Assembly (NCBI GenBank): GCA_002189035.1
Contig: CM007989.1
Coordinates: 806,001 to 870,000, forward strand
DNA: 64,000 nt
DNA from: Utricularia gibba
Lineage: Eukaryota > Streptophyta > Magnoliopsida > Lamiales > Lentibulariaceae
Direction of reading: 5' to 3'
Shown here: in pieces, positions 44,301 to 54,635 of the stretch
Layout: every line of letters begins with the position of its first letter
Position numbering within the stretch: position 1 is the first letter of the stretch
The notes under the pieces: generated by a model
What the model saw: the letters and a program-made list of their open reading frames with translations, nothing else
The model's database searches: none
Told to the model about the DNA's origin: nothing
Translations under genes and position numbers: made by a program

Positions 44301-47261
44301 TTCACAGTATCTGCTTAGATGCCTTGAGGAGTTGAAAAATGTTATAGAGCACAGGAAATTTGACTCCTTGACAGTGGACACTTTTGGAGCTCGTATAGAG
44401 AAATTGATCGGGTGATCTTTTGTGTTTGTTTCTACTTTTACAAATTATACTCAGATGTGCTGACATTGAGTTTGATTCTAGGGAGAAGTATATTCAATTA
44501 TGTGAACTACTTGATGATGAAAAGGTTGATATAACTAGTACTGTAATTGATGAAGATGTCCCTTTGGAAGATGATGTCCTACGCATCCATCCATCTAGAG
44601 ATCGCACCTCAATAGATGACTTTGAGATTATCAAACCTATTAGCCGTGGGGCATTTGGCCGAGTTTTCTTGGCAAAAAAGAGAACAACTGGAGATCTCTT
44701 TGCTATAAAGGTGAAAAATATTCCAATTTCTGGAATAAAATTACAAGTTATTCGAAATTGTTGGGTGAAATAAGTTTCATCTTTGTATTTATTTTGTTTG
44801 TCTTGAAGGGTTTTTATTTCAAATGAAAAAAGAGCAGGATGTTCTTGTTTATTCATGCTGCAGTCTATTTATACTTTTTCTTGTTTCTTTCTTTTCCTTT
44901 TATAAAGAATAGAAAACCGAAATGGCTGACTCTTCCGATTGTTGATGTGTATTCTGCAGGTTCTCAAGAAAGCAGATATGATAAGGAAGAATGCTGTAGA
45001 AAGTATTTTGGCTGAACGTGATATATTAATATCTGTTCGGAATCCCTTTGTGGTGGGCTTGCAATCTAGTAACATTCTGAACCAGCCTGTTTCTTTCTAT
45101 TCCTTTTTTTTTAACATTGCAATCCATCATCAGGTCCGCTTCTTTTACTCTTTCACTTGTCGTGAAAATCTTTATCTTGTCATGGAGTACTTGAACGGTG
45201 GAGATCTTTATTCCTTACTGCGGAACCTGGGTTGTTTGGACGAAGATGTTGCTCGTGTGTATGTTGCTGAAGTTGTAAGTGCACTTTTAGTTACTTTCTG
45301 TGTGTTTACCCAACCACTTGAATGTGTGGCATGTGTTTCTAGGTTCTTGCGTTGGAGTACTTGCACTCCCTTCGTGTTGTTCATCGTGATCTAAAGCCTG
45401 ATAACTTGCTGATTGCACACGATGGCCATATCAAGGTTATCTCATTTTGTTTGGTTACCCTTCAGCATCTACACTGCCTACATTCAGCATGTTGCAATAA
45501 AGCCTGAATTTTCTACTTTGATTTTCCATGCCCTCTCTGCTGTTGCAATAAAGATATGTTCTTAGTTTCCCGATATCTTTTTCCTTGGCGCAAGTTCCTT
45601 TCTTGTTTACATCAGTTCTTAAATGTCCACAGTTAACCGACTTTGGGTTGTCAAAAGTGGGTCTTATCAACAGCACTGATTTATCTGGTCCAGCTGTGAG
45701 TGGAGCATCCTTCATGGAAGAAGATGAACCTCCAGTATCCGCATCACAGCATCACCAAGAAAGACACAAGAAAAGGTCAGCCGTGGGTACTCCGGACTAC
45801 TTGGCTCCTGAGATTCTTCTGGGAACTGGCCACGGTTAGTTGATGATTCTGTTGCTTAATTTTACTTTTCTTTTCATCTTTTTTGCAAATTATTCCCTTG
45901 GAATGATCAGGTTTTACTGCTGATTGGTGGTCTGTTGGTGTTATTCTATTCGAGCTTATCATTGGCATCCCCCCTTTTAATGCTGAACATCCTCAGGTCA
46001 TTTTACTGAATGGCCTTCCTCCGATCTCTTACATTTTTTATTCAAAAAAAAAAAAATACTGCTTGACTGAAAGGTGTGAATGGGTAGTATTGTGTTCGTC
46101 AGACCCATTCTTTTGTCACGTTTTATTCTCAAACCATTTCTCTGCAGAAAATATTTGAGAACATCCTCAATCGTAAGATCCCATGGCCTCGAGTACCTGA
46201 TGAAATGAGCCCCGAGGCCTATGATCTGATAGATAGGTACAAGGATCTACACATTTGTAGCCAAATATTTCTGCCTTTTCAGTTTTTGAATGATCCTTGA
46301 TTTCAGTAGATGTAAAAGTTCATTTTTATTGAATCTCTAAGTTGGTTCTTTATACGCATTGTGGGGTATAAATTGCAGGTTGCTTACTGAAGATCCGAAC
46401 ATGAGACTTGGTGCTGGAGGTGCAGCAGAGGTAGCTTGATTATCTTTGATGTCATCTCAGCTCCTTTACCTTGTCAATTCTTCATTACTGAGATGGTAAA
46501 ATCATGTAGGTTAAAGAGCATCCCTTTTTCAGAGATATTAACTGGGACACACTTGCGAGACAGAAGGTAAATCGTCTTCTCTTCCACACAAAATCTACAC
46601 TTCCTAGCAAGCAATCCATATCTGCACATCTTCTACAGGCTGCCTTTGTCCCGGCTTCCGAGGGTGCAACAGACACAAGCTATTTCACCAGTCGGTTTTC
46701 ATGGAACCCTTCAGATGAGCATGTCTATGCTGCTAGTGAGCTCGATAACTCCAGTGGCGACGATAGCATAAGCAGTACCAGTAGTTGCCTAAGCAACAGG
46801 CACGAAGAAGTGATGAGGGTGGGCATAAATTTCCCAACTTTGCTTGAATTGAGTACTGATCATTTTGAATCACAAAACTGAAACCATACTTGTCTGTGTT
46901 TTTGAAATCTTGCCCCACAGGGAGATGAATATGGAGGGCTTGCAGAATTCGAATCTGGTTGCGACGTCAATTATTCTTTCAGCAATTTCTCATTCAAGGT
47001 AATTCAATGGATCCAGTTTCAGCCTCAAGCAGGCTGTTTGTTCTTCATAATGCTTCGTTCTGGGAGTTGTTCGTGTTCAATTGCACCTGATAACCCCTAT
47101 GCCGTTGTTCATCTGCATCTAGTAGCAGGTCCCAGATACGTCTCGACTTACCTGGTATCCTTCTCTTGTTGCAGAACCTCTCTCAGCTGGCGTCCATTAA
47201 CTACGACCTGCTGACAAAAGGATGGAAAGAGGAGCCACCCACAAATCCTGGTTCGTCGTAG
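41370..47261 (+). CDS. IREH1: IRE-type AGC protein kinase (IREH1-like)
   Basis: Seventeen exons: 41370-42030, 42274-42344, 42461-42643, 42732-44090, 44239-44411, 44482-44710, 44960-45052, 45134-45274, 45343-45435, 45633-45834, 45911-45996, 46148-46236, 46379-46430, 46510-46566, 46639-46818, 46921-46998 and 47175-47261. They sum to 1278 codons (1277 residues), close to the 1.3-kb-residue size of the family. A disordered Ser/Lys/Pro-rich N-terminus (about 300 residues) precedes a conserved IRE region; a small Cys/His finger ([20 protein letters not shown]) lies near residue 590. The kinase begins [20 protein letters not shown] near 862, with [16 protein letters not shown], the long AGC insert and [15 protein letters not shown]. 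The C-terminal extension ends [13 protein letters not shown] kinases control root-hair growth and possibly the microtubule/cell-cycle machinery. All catalytic residues are present. Confidence 0.94.
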
Positions 47262-47723
47262 CCTTAGCTCCATGTACATGACTTGTGTACTCGAGTCTGC
47301 TGTAAATGAGTTTTGCATATACAACCAGCCTATTAACTGTATGTTGCTGGTGCACTCTAAATGTTCAGTTTTGGTGCTCAGGGGTTGCCCCTTTCAGCAA
47401 GTTAAACGTTTGGTTTCACATGTACATCCAGACTCCGCAGTAGAGTAATGCTGAAGTAAAGGAAAGAAAACCATAAAGTTGAAAAGCTAAAGGTATACAC
47501 ACTCATTCCATTCCATCAACACACAAAGAAAAAGCATCTGATTCTGCCAACCATGAATTTGAATATGTTCCAAATCAATAAAGCAGCAAAATATTACATC
47601 TGGTTCTTCAATAGCAGACTTTGACAGCATCAACTAACATCTCTAACTTTTCAACTGTTTTTTGAAATGTAATAATAACTCTGGGCTGGAGGATGCAAGA
47701 GTACCTTCTCATCACCACAATGC
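47262..47723. other. Convergent 3' UTRs of IREH1-like and RKL1-like genes
   Basis: About 460 bases between two stop codons facing each other; no coding signal. Expected to carry both polyadenylation regions. Confidence 0.5.
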
Positions 47724-49923
47724 TCAGTCCACTTGGGATGTTTCCCGGCTCTGCGAGCTCGACTGCCTGAGCTCTTTCATACGTTTCACCACATCTGATA
47801 TTGTGGGGCGTGTATCGGGGAACTGTGCAGTGCAGTCTATCCCAAGTTGCAGGAGCTGCACCATTTCGTCCTCAACATTCTGGTAGCGAAGGAGCTCGAT
47901 ATCAAACACTTCTGAAGTCCACTCTTCTCGTACAACTGATTGCACCCACCGTGGGAGATCAACCCCATCCTCGTTCAATAGGGAATGTGTGGGAGCTTTG
48001 CCTGTGAGAAGCTCCAAAAGAAGCACACCAAAGCTATAAACATCCGCTTTTTGGGAAACCCTGCGAGGATCAGTGACCTCTGGGGCACGATACCCAGCCA
48101 CACGTGTTGGAGAGGATGAAGATCCCACCAGTTGGTTGAGTCCAAAGTCTGAGACTTGAGGCTCGTAGGAATTGGTGAGAAGAATGTTTGATGATTTTAT
48201 GTTGCCATGTGATACATTGGGACCTTGAAAGTGAAGATATTCAATACCCTTGCTGCTCCAAGGGCAATACCAGTACGCATTTCCCAGTTCAATGGCGTCC
48301 TGCTGGCCCCTTTGTTCCCTGGACAATCAAAAAGCTAAACGCATTAGAGGACATACCCTTGATATGATCAACATTTCCATTACAGCATATAAGAGTACCA
48401 CAAATGAAACAACAGTTCTAAGGATTAACACCGCCTAAAACGACATCTTGACAGAAAGGCATAAAGGCAATGCTCAAAACAAAGCATGGTTCTCCTAAAC
48501 CTATGGGATAATAGAAACAAAGTTGTTGAACATGACACCGCTCAAACAAACATCATTTACCATGTAGAAAAGCAGATAGACTTCCCATTTCCATGTAGTC
48601 AAAGACAAGAAGCTTCTCTTCTCTACTGAAGTAATAAGCTTGAAGAGGCACAAGATTCTCATGATTCATAGCCCCGATTCCTTCTATTTTCTCCCTGAAT
48701 TCCCTCTCAGAAAGAGTCACATCTTTTAATCTCTTCACAGCCACCACGGTGCCCACTTCCAGCACCGCCTTGTACGCTGTTCCGAATGTCCCCTTTCCGA
48801 GGACCTCAGCGGAAGCCCTTAACAACTCCTCCAAATCAAACACTCTCCAAGTATTTCTGAAAAATACCAATTTCTTTGGAGCAGCGACTGCTCCACTTTC
48901 AGCCTTTGCACTTCCGGTAGCTGTCAATGCAGCAGCTGCTGCTGCAGTGGCTGAAAACCCGTTAGTCATACCATCATTTTCAGGTTCAACAGTAGGTTTC
49001 CCTCTGGCTTCATTTTCATGGTGCTTAATTGCCACCAAGTCCACAGATCTACCTTTACTTCCACTTCTCTTCCTACACAAAATAAACACAAGCAACAACA
49101 GCAAAATGAAACCCACAAGAGATCCAATCACAATTCCTGCAATTGCGCCACCGGACAGCTTCCTTTTTCTACTTCCTCCCACATAGATGTTTTCCCCAGG
49201 TGAACTCGCCGGTGTTTCCGCATTACTGGCAACACAATCATTATCAAGAGGCTTTCCGCAAAGAGATGTACCCAGAAAAGCATCTTTCGGAATTCCCTCA
49301 AGACCCCTAGGCACAGAGCCGTTCAAATTGTTGAAAGATACATTGAACTGCTCAAGATTGGGAAGCACAACATCCGGCAAACTCCCGTTAAACTGGTTGT
49401 TCTCCAAGAAAAACGTTCTCAAACGGGTCAAATTGTTAAATCCAGAAGAAATTTCGCCGGAAAAATCATTAGAAGCAAGATTTAACCGCACTAGAGAATG
49501 CAGGGACAAAAGAGAATCGGGTACAGGCCCACTGAACTGGTTCCCCTGAAGATAAAGATTTCGTAGTTCAGAGAGATTAGAAAGGTCGCTGGGAAGAGAG
49601 CCAGAGAGGTGATTGAAACGGAGGCTCAGCGTCCGTAGAGAAGTTAAGCTTGAAATTGTACCAGCAGGGAGAACCCCAGAAAGAGAAGCTCCCGGCAAAC
49701 GAAGAATAGTAACGCGATTGTTTTCACAGAGAACTCCCTGCCAGTTGCATGGGCTCTCAAGAGTGGTATTCCAGAAAAGGGTCCGGCCGCCGACGGCAGA
49801 GCGTAGAGCTAGCAGTGCCGCCCTATCCGTGGACAGATCTGAAGAAGCACAAGAGGAGAAGAGATGGAGAACAAGGAAAAGAAGCAGCGCGAAATGCAGC
49901 TTCCCAACCGGAATCAGAGGCAT
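47724..49923 (-). CDS. LRR receptor-like kinase, RKL1/RLK902 type, probable pseudokinase; one frameshift
   Basis: Two exons, 48561-49923 and 47724-48318, sum to 1958 nt; one added base makes 653 codons (652 residues). Signal peptide about 1-28, N-cap ALLALRSAVGGRTLFWN and CNWQGVLC, five to six LRRs, a membrane segment (IAGIVIGSLVGFILLLLLVF) near 259-281, an Ala-rich juxtamembrane region, then the kinase domain. It has GKGTFG and VAVKRLKDV, but the catalytic HRD is replaced by HGN (VSHGNIKSSNILL), while DFG is kept. This is typical of the 'probable inactive receptor kinase' subfamily that includes RKL1 and RLK902, which act as scaffolds in immunity. The frameshift is at the plus-strand CCC run 48247-48249: GCA GCA AGG GTA should be GCA GCA AGG GGT (AARGIEYLH). 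Confidence 0.9.
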
Positions 49924-50300
49924 TTTCTTCCGTTCACCAGAAGCTCCGTCTCACGATCAACTGCAGATTTTCGGGAGACCGGCGTAGCCGCAACGGCGGA
50001 GAAGCATGATCCGGCTGCGCGTAGAAAAACAAAAAACCAAAAGCAAAATGTGGGTCGCTGAGAGACTCTGAAAAATCTAGACAGAGAAACGGAAGTCGTG
50101 TTTTGTGCACTCCATAGCCGTGAAGGTGTGAAGTGCATCCATCAATCAGGTTGCGAAGAATTTGGGGCCAAACTGTGATTTCTGGAACTTGTGGGGCGAC
50201 TACAGACAGTTTTTCCCACTTGTAGAAAGACGGTCAAGCTGGCAAAGCACCCTCCCGCTTTCAAAAGCTGTTGCAGTAACAATTAACATCGTACAAGGCC
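49924..50300 (-). promoter_or_regulatory. 5' leader and proximal promoter of RKL1-like gene
   Basis: G+C-richer sequence immediately upstream of the ATG, falling off to A+T-rich DNA beyond 50300. No clear TATA box found. Confidence 0.35.
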
Positions 50301-50861
50301 CTTCTTGCCCAAATTTTAAATCACAATTATGATATATTTTTTAAACAAATTTTTTAAATTTTAAATTTTAAAAATTTAAAGAATAAGTAAATATAGAATA
50401 ATTAACCCATCGTATCGAACCGGGTCGGGTTCAAACCGGCAGACTCGGATCTTGCATCATTACACTCCAAATGAAGCGGTTCTTGGCACACAGCACATCA
50501 ACTACCATGGCCTGTTTCCATTGGAGCACAAGTGATAATCATATGATTTTTATGTCACTGTCGTTCCAGCTGTCGCACCCCCTGTGGCCTCATTTTTATG
50601 TCCATGTCCTTACACCTACTCTCTCACAAAATTGTCCATTTTCATGGACAATCCAATAGCAACTATTTATATGCTATCATTTGTAAAAAAAAATTAATAA
50701 TATTATATTACAACTTTGTCTTTCATATAAATTTTAATTCTTTTTTTATTTATTCTAAATTTATTTGTATAATTTATATGTCAACCATGACTTTAATTAT
50801 AACCACATGATACATCTTATATAAATACCAATAATTCAAGCACGTAAATTAATATTTGAAA

Positions 50862-51180
50862 GTCGATCATGTTAGTCCATTAAAATTTGCTCGTTGTTGG
50901 ATCTTGAAAGATGGATTTATATTAACATTCAAGAGATAATCTCAATACGAGTATGATAGAAATATTACTATATCTTATAAACTATGATTATTTTGATTGC
51001 ATACACCATACTGCTTCAAACCTCATTCTAAAAAGATCATGTTGGTCCATTAAAATCGGTATTTTCATGTATCATTCGCTTCTTTTCATATTATGATAAT
51101 TCACGTTGTACACTATGTATCATTTCAAAGCTCATTCCGATTTGGTCATATTTAATTATGAAAGGTCGATCGTGTAATGA
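50862..51180. repeat. Degenerate direct repeat, about 165-base period
   Basis: The phrase GATCATGTTAGTCCATTAAAAT at about 50865 recurs as GATCATGTTGGTCCATTAAAAT at about 51036, and a third weak copy (GGTCGATCGTGTAATGAAAT) begins near 51163. Each is preceded by a related phrase (CTTCAAACCTCATTC; TTCAAAGCTCATTCC). Looks like an old satellite-like or transposon-derived tandem repeat. Confidence 0.5.
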
Positions 51181-52626
51181 AATCTTTTAGCACAAAAGAT
51201 GTCCTAAGTGGCGCCGCAATATGGCAAGGACGATTGGAACAATATAAATCAAGACCTCCATTTTGGGTTATTTTTTATTTCCACAAAATGTGCTATCCAC
51301 TCAAAACCCACTGGTTGTGTTTGATGTATAGTTTAGATTGGTTTTAGGAGTATTTTATTTAACATACGTGTTTGTTAACAAGTTTTAACTTAAAATTAAA
51401 ATTCAATCTAAAATGATTTTAAATTTAAATCCATAAATACGTTTTATTTTTATTCACATTACCAGTAGTACTACTCCAAAGAAACGCAGAGGAGTCCTTG
51501 TGGGGTAAGCGAAATTCCAGACAAGAATGAACTGGTTGCGGCACGGGTCTGGTGCGCCAGGGAATTGAAGGACGGTGGGTGGGAGCCGGCGCACCAAATC
51601 ATTTATTGCCGATCCAGGCAACCCAATGAAGGTACGGAGTGACTTCGCCATCGCTCCATTTACTCTACGACGTATCTGTCATCTGTCCCTCTCCCAACTC
51701 ATTCCCTTTTCCTTAGGGTTTAACCCCATGGATCGCGATCCGGATCGATGCAAATCCCATCAACTTCCCTGCACTTTTTCCTTTAAATCGAGAGATTCAT
51801 TCCGATCCGATCCGATCCAAGAGCAAGCAGCCGGAATCCAGCTCAATTATTCCCACGGCTGCGGACGGTGGGTTGCTCCCGATCCGGCCTCTAGGGCACC
51901 CAAATTGTGATTGCCGCCCTCGGAAGTAGAGTGCGGGGTAGCGTGGCGTCCACCCCTAAAGCCTAAAGCGCTGCTCCCCCTTTTTTATCGCGGAACACTC
52001 TTTTGACTTTACAAATCATTTTATATTACACCAATTGATTGATTTTAATAATTTTTAAACCAATTTAATCCTAATTTAAATTCAATTTAATTTAATATTA
52101 TATTCAATTCATGATTTTAAAACAGTGAACTTATTTATTTTTTGTAATTTTTTATTTCAAGGCCTATTCCACCCATCCATGATTAATTTTGGGGGGAATG
52201 GGGCAATAAAACAAATAGATGTGAACTTACTTTATATTTTTCAGTGTACGGTAACTAAAAGTAAAAGTGATCTTTAAACCAGAGAAGAGCCTCGTCGAGG
52301 AAGCCCACGTCATCATCCTTTTAGATTTTGAAATGCGGACAAGTGAAAGCATCCAGTGAGGACTCATAATGGGTGCGCAATAAAAGCAGAGCAAAAAAGA
52401 AAATAATAGCAGCCAAAATTTGTATACATTAAATAATTCACATTAATCATGTCAACGAGGTTGAATAATTAATATCCATAAATAAATATAAAATATTTTT
52501 TTATTTGTTATTTTTTAGGTAATTATATGGTGTCGTATAGTGGGTCACATGAAGTCATCTACTTCTGGGCATATTAAATGGGATGATGGGGGGCAGCTCC
52601 ATGTCTCTACAATTTAGTATTTAATT

Positions 52627-52735
52627 GTGGGTACGTTTGGTGCTTATTATCATATTATTATGCATTAATAATCGTTATGATAATAATCCATGAAATGCCA
52701 AATAATTGCATCCCACCAAACAATCATTTCGAAAG
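52627..52735. mobile_element. Short foldback element, MITE-like
   Basis: The left side GGGTACGTTTGGTGCTTATTAT matches, in inverted orientation, the right side ending CCCACCAAACAATCAT (minus: ATTGTTTGGTGGG). The roughly 110-base interior contains ATTATCATATTATTATGCAT and its near-complement. The GTTTGG ends resemble Tourist-type MITEs. No clean target duplication seen. Confidence 0.4.
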
Positions 52736-52788
52736 TAACGCACACGGTAGTTCGAGTTTGGGTTCCATGTGGACCTCAGAAGAATGAG

Positions 52789-52810
52789 GAGAGAGAGAGA
52801 GAGAGAGAGA
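52789..52810. repeat. (GA)11 microsatellite
   Basis: Uninterrupted GA dinucleotides, eleven copies. A GAGA tract near a promoter can act as a BBR/BPC factor site, but no gene start is close. Confidence 0.9.
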
Positions 52811-53412
52811 GCACTATTGAAAAATTCATCCCAAAAAAAAAAGGAAAAATGGGAGCCGTTGGATCAGGCGATTCCATTTCCCGAGTTTGTTTTTGATGAT
52901 CCGGGTTTGTGATTCCATGGGTGGATGCGATAATTGAGGTATAGAGTAGAGCAGCACTGCTCACTGCTCACTCCCCCGTTTATAGATGGCCTATGACGTA
53001 GGGAAGCGCCGCTTTTAGGAGGGAGAAAGAAACACACCATTGTAGGTACTAGAAGCTAGCCTGCGGGGTCTTGATCAGACTCGAGATAGTGAAATGTCGC
53101 TTGTGCCCTCCTCATCCTCTTTTCAGTTCCCGGTCCGGGTCCGGATCTTCCCTGGACCCGAGTCCTTTGTACCTGTGCTGTTGCCCAACTAGCTCGTTTG
53201 ATGACTTTTTGTATCACGGATAATGCTCCCTCCGCCTACCCATTTCGAATGGAAACATGGCAATCGAAAGCTTAGTGTGATGAAGAGAGACACAGAGAAA
53301 GAAACGACTACTGCTGGTGCTGATCCGAGTTTCAAATTAGGTAGCTTTCTTCATTGGTCCATGAAAACGAGAGCAGGAGGGTAATGCTTCCTACAGCGAC
53401 GGCAGGACGGGC

Positions 53413-53595
53413 TCACTTCATCTTTGCCTCGGTGAACAAAACATGACGGTTGACACGAGGGTCGTATTTTCGAAACTCCAGTTTTATGTTGTTGCTCTGC
53501 AGTCTCTTGGTCTTCTTGACCACGTAGAAGAATCCGGTGCCGGCAGCGGAGACGAGCCGCACCAATGTTGCAGCAGCCTTCTTTTTTTCACCCAT
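53413..53595 (-). CDS. Bacterial-type ribosomal protein L33 (bL33, probably mitochondrial)
   Basis: One exon of 61 codons (60 residues). [21 protein letters not shown] begins the short L33 fold; the strongly conserved end is [20 protein letters not shown]. No transit peptide, as in the plant mitochondrial form I recall from Arabidopsis; chloroplast L33 is plastid-encoded with a different sequence. A 5' UTR intron is visible on the minus strand, donor 53954-53955 (CCGCAG|GTACAT) and acceptor 53605-53606 (TTATTAG), nine bases before the ATG. It belongs to the large subunit of an organelle ribosome. Head to head with the stromal processing peptidase. Confidence 0.9.
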   Translation of the reverse strand: MGEKKKAAATLVRLVSAAGTGFFYVVKKTKRLQSNNIKLEFRKYDPRVNRHVLFTEAKMK

Positions 53596-53955
53596 CTTGA
53601 AGTTCTAATAACCAAAACAACGAAAAAGCTAATCAGATCGCCGATGGGGGCAGCAGGCAAAAGCATCAAAACATCAGCAGGCGAACACCATGTGCGTCGA
53701 ACTGAAATTGCATAGCGTCAGCGAGAATCCTGATTTCGTCTAATTTATGAATTTTCAGTTACTTGTCTACAGCCACGGGAGATTCTTCCCCGCTTACGAT
53801 CCTTCTCTTAGAAAGATCAACCCTAAATTCTGAGCCCTAGGGCCCCGAGTTGGACATCCAATTGCTTCGATTTGAATTAATCGCCGATAAAAGAAGATGC
53901 GAATCAATTGCAGAACGTTACGAAGATCAAATAAAAAAGTGCAACGCCGATGTAC

Positions 53956-54635
53956 CTGCGGAACCACTAGCGGCGGCGGAGACAACAGACGCTCGATGAA
54001 GTGCAGACGTGGGAGACCGAGAAGTGAAGATAATCTCCTTGGCCCAAGATAGTTTCATATAATGGGCCAGACACCCCTTTAATATTGAACTTGGCCCAAT
54101 TCTTCCTTCGTAAAGTTTTTTCTGGTGTTTGCCTGTTTGGTTTCACCATTTCAATATATTCAAAAATGATTTAATACAAATAGTTGTATTTAATAAATTA
54201 TATTTAATTAATAAATTATAAATAAAATGAAAAATATTTAATTTATATAAAAATATAATTGCACTTTAGATATTCTTTAATTTGTTACAAATGAAAATAA
54301 ATAAAACAATTTTTTATTTTTGGTTCCAATATACCCTCCAACCCACCAATAAAATACCGTCGGGTCGGTATAAACCAACCAAATGCCTCTGAAATCAGTA
54401 CAAAGATAAAAAAAAAAAAAAAAAAAAGAGGTAAAAGTTGGAATGAAAAATCTCCGGTGAGCTGGCTAAAGAGCCACCACACCCTTGCAATCACAGCACA
54501 GCCAACCGCGGCGGAGCCACCACCGTGGGTTCCGAGACAAAATGCATTGCCCTTTGAATATCTTCCCACAATTCTTCGTCATATCTATGCGGATATAACG
54601 CGGCCGATTCGATCAACAATTCCCTATTGCTGAAT
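53956..54635. promoter_or_regulatory. Divergent promoter between bL33 and SPP
   Basis: GGCCCA at 54041-54046, TGGGCC at 54063-54068 and GGCCCA at 54093-54098 are site II-type motifs close to the bL33 5' end. An A+T-rich section (54150-54330) with an A20 run near 54409 separates these from the SPP leader. The motif cluster is nearer the bL33 gene. Confidence 0.5.

Larger units (their letters stand above)
50301..53412. other. Long intergenic region
   Basis: About 3.1 kb without a convincing gene. It contains a degenerate direct repeat (50862-51180), a G+C-richer patch at 51450-51960 with GATCC-like short repeats near 51805-51825, a small foldback near 52627-52735, and a (GA)11 tract. Open frames at 51575-51910 and 52690-52896 show no protein signature. 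The right end is the bL33 3' flank. Confidence 0.45.

Noticed and set aside
51454-51910. Open frames on both strands in a G+C-richer patch
   Set aside because: No recognisable domain, no splice support, and short GATCC-like repeats produce the translation. Could be a CpG-like patch but I cannot call a gene.
52690-52964. Open frames across the GA repeat
   Set aside because: They are products of the GA tract (Arg/Glu or Ser/Leu alternation) with no other support.
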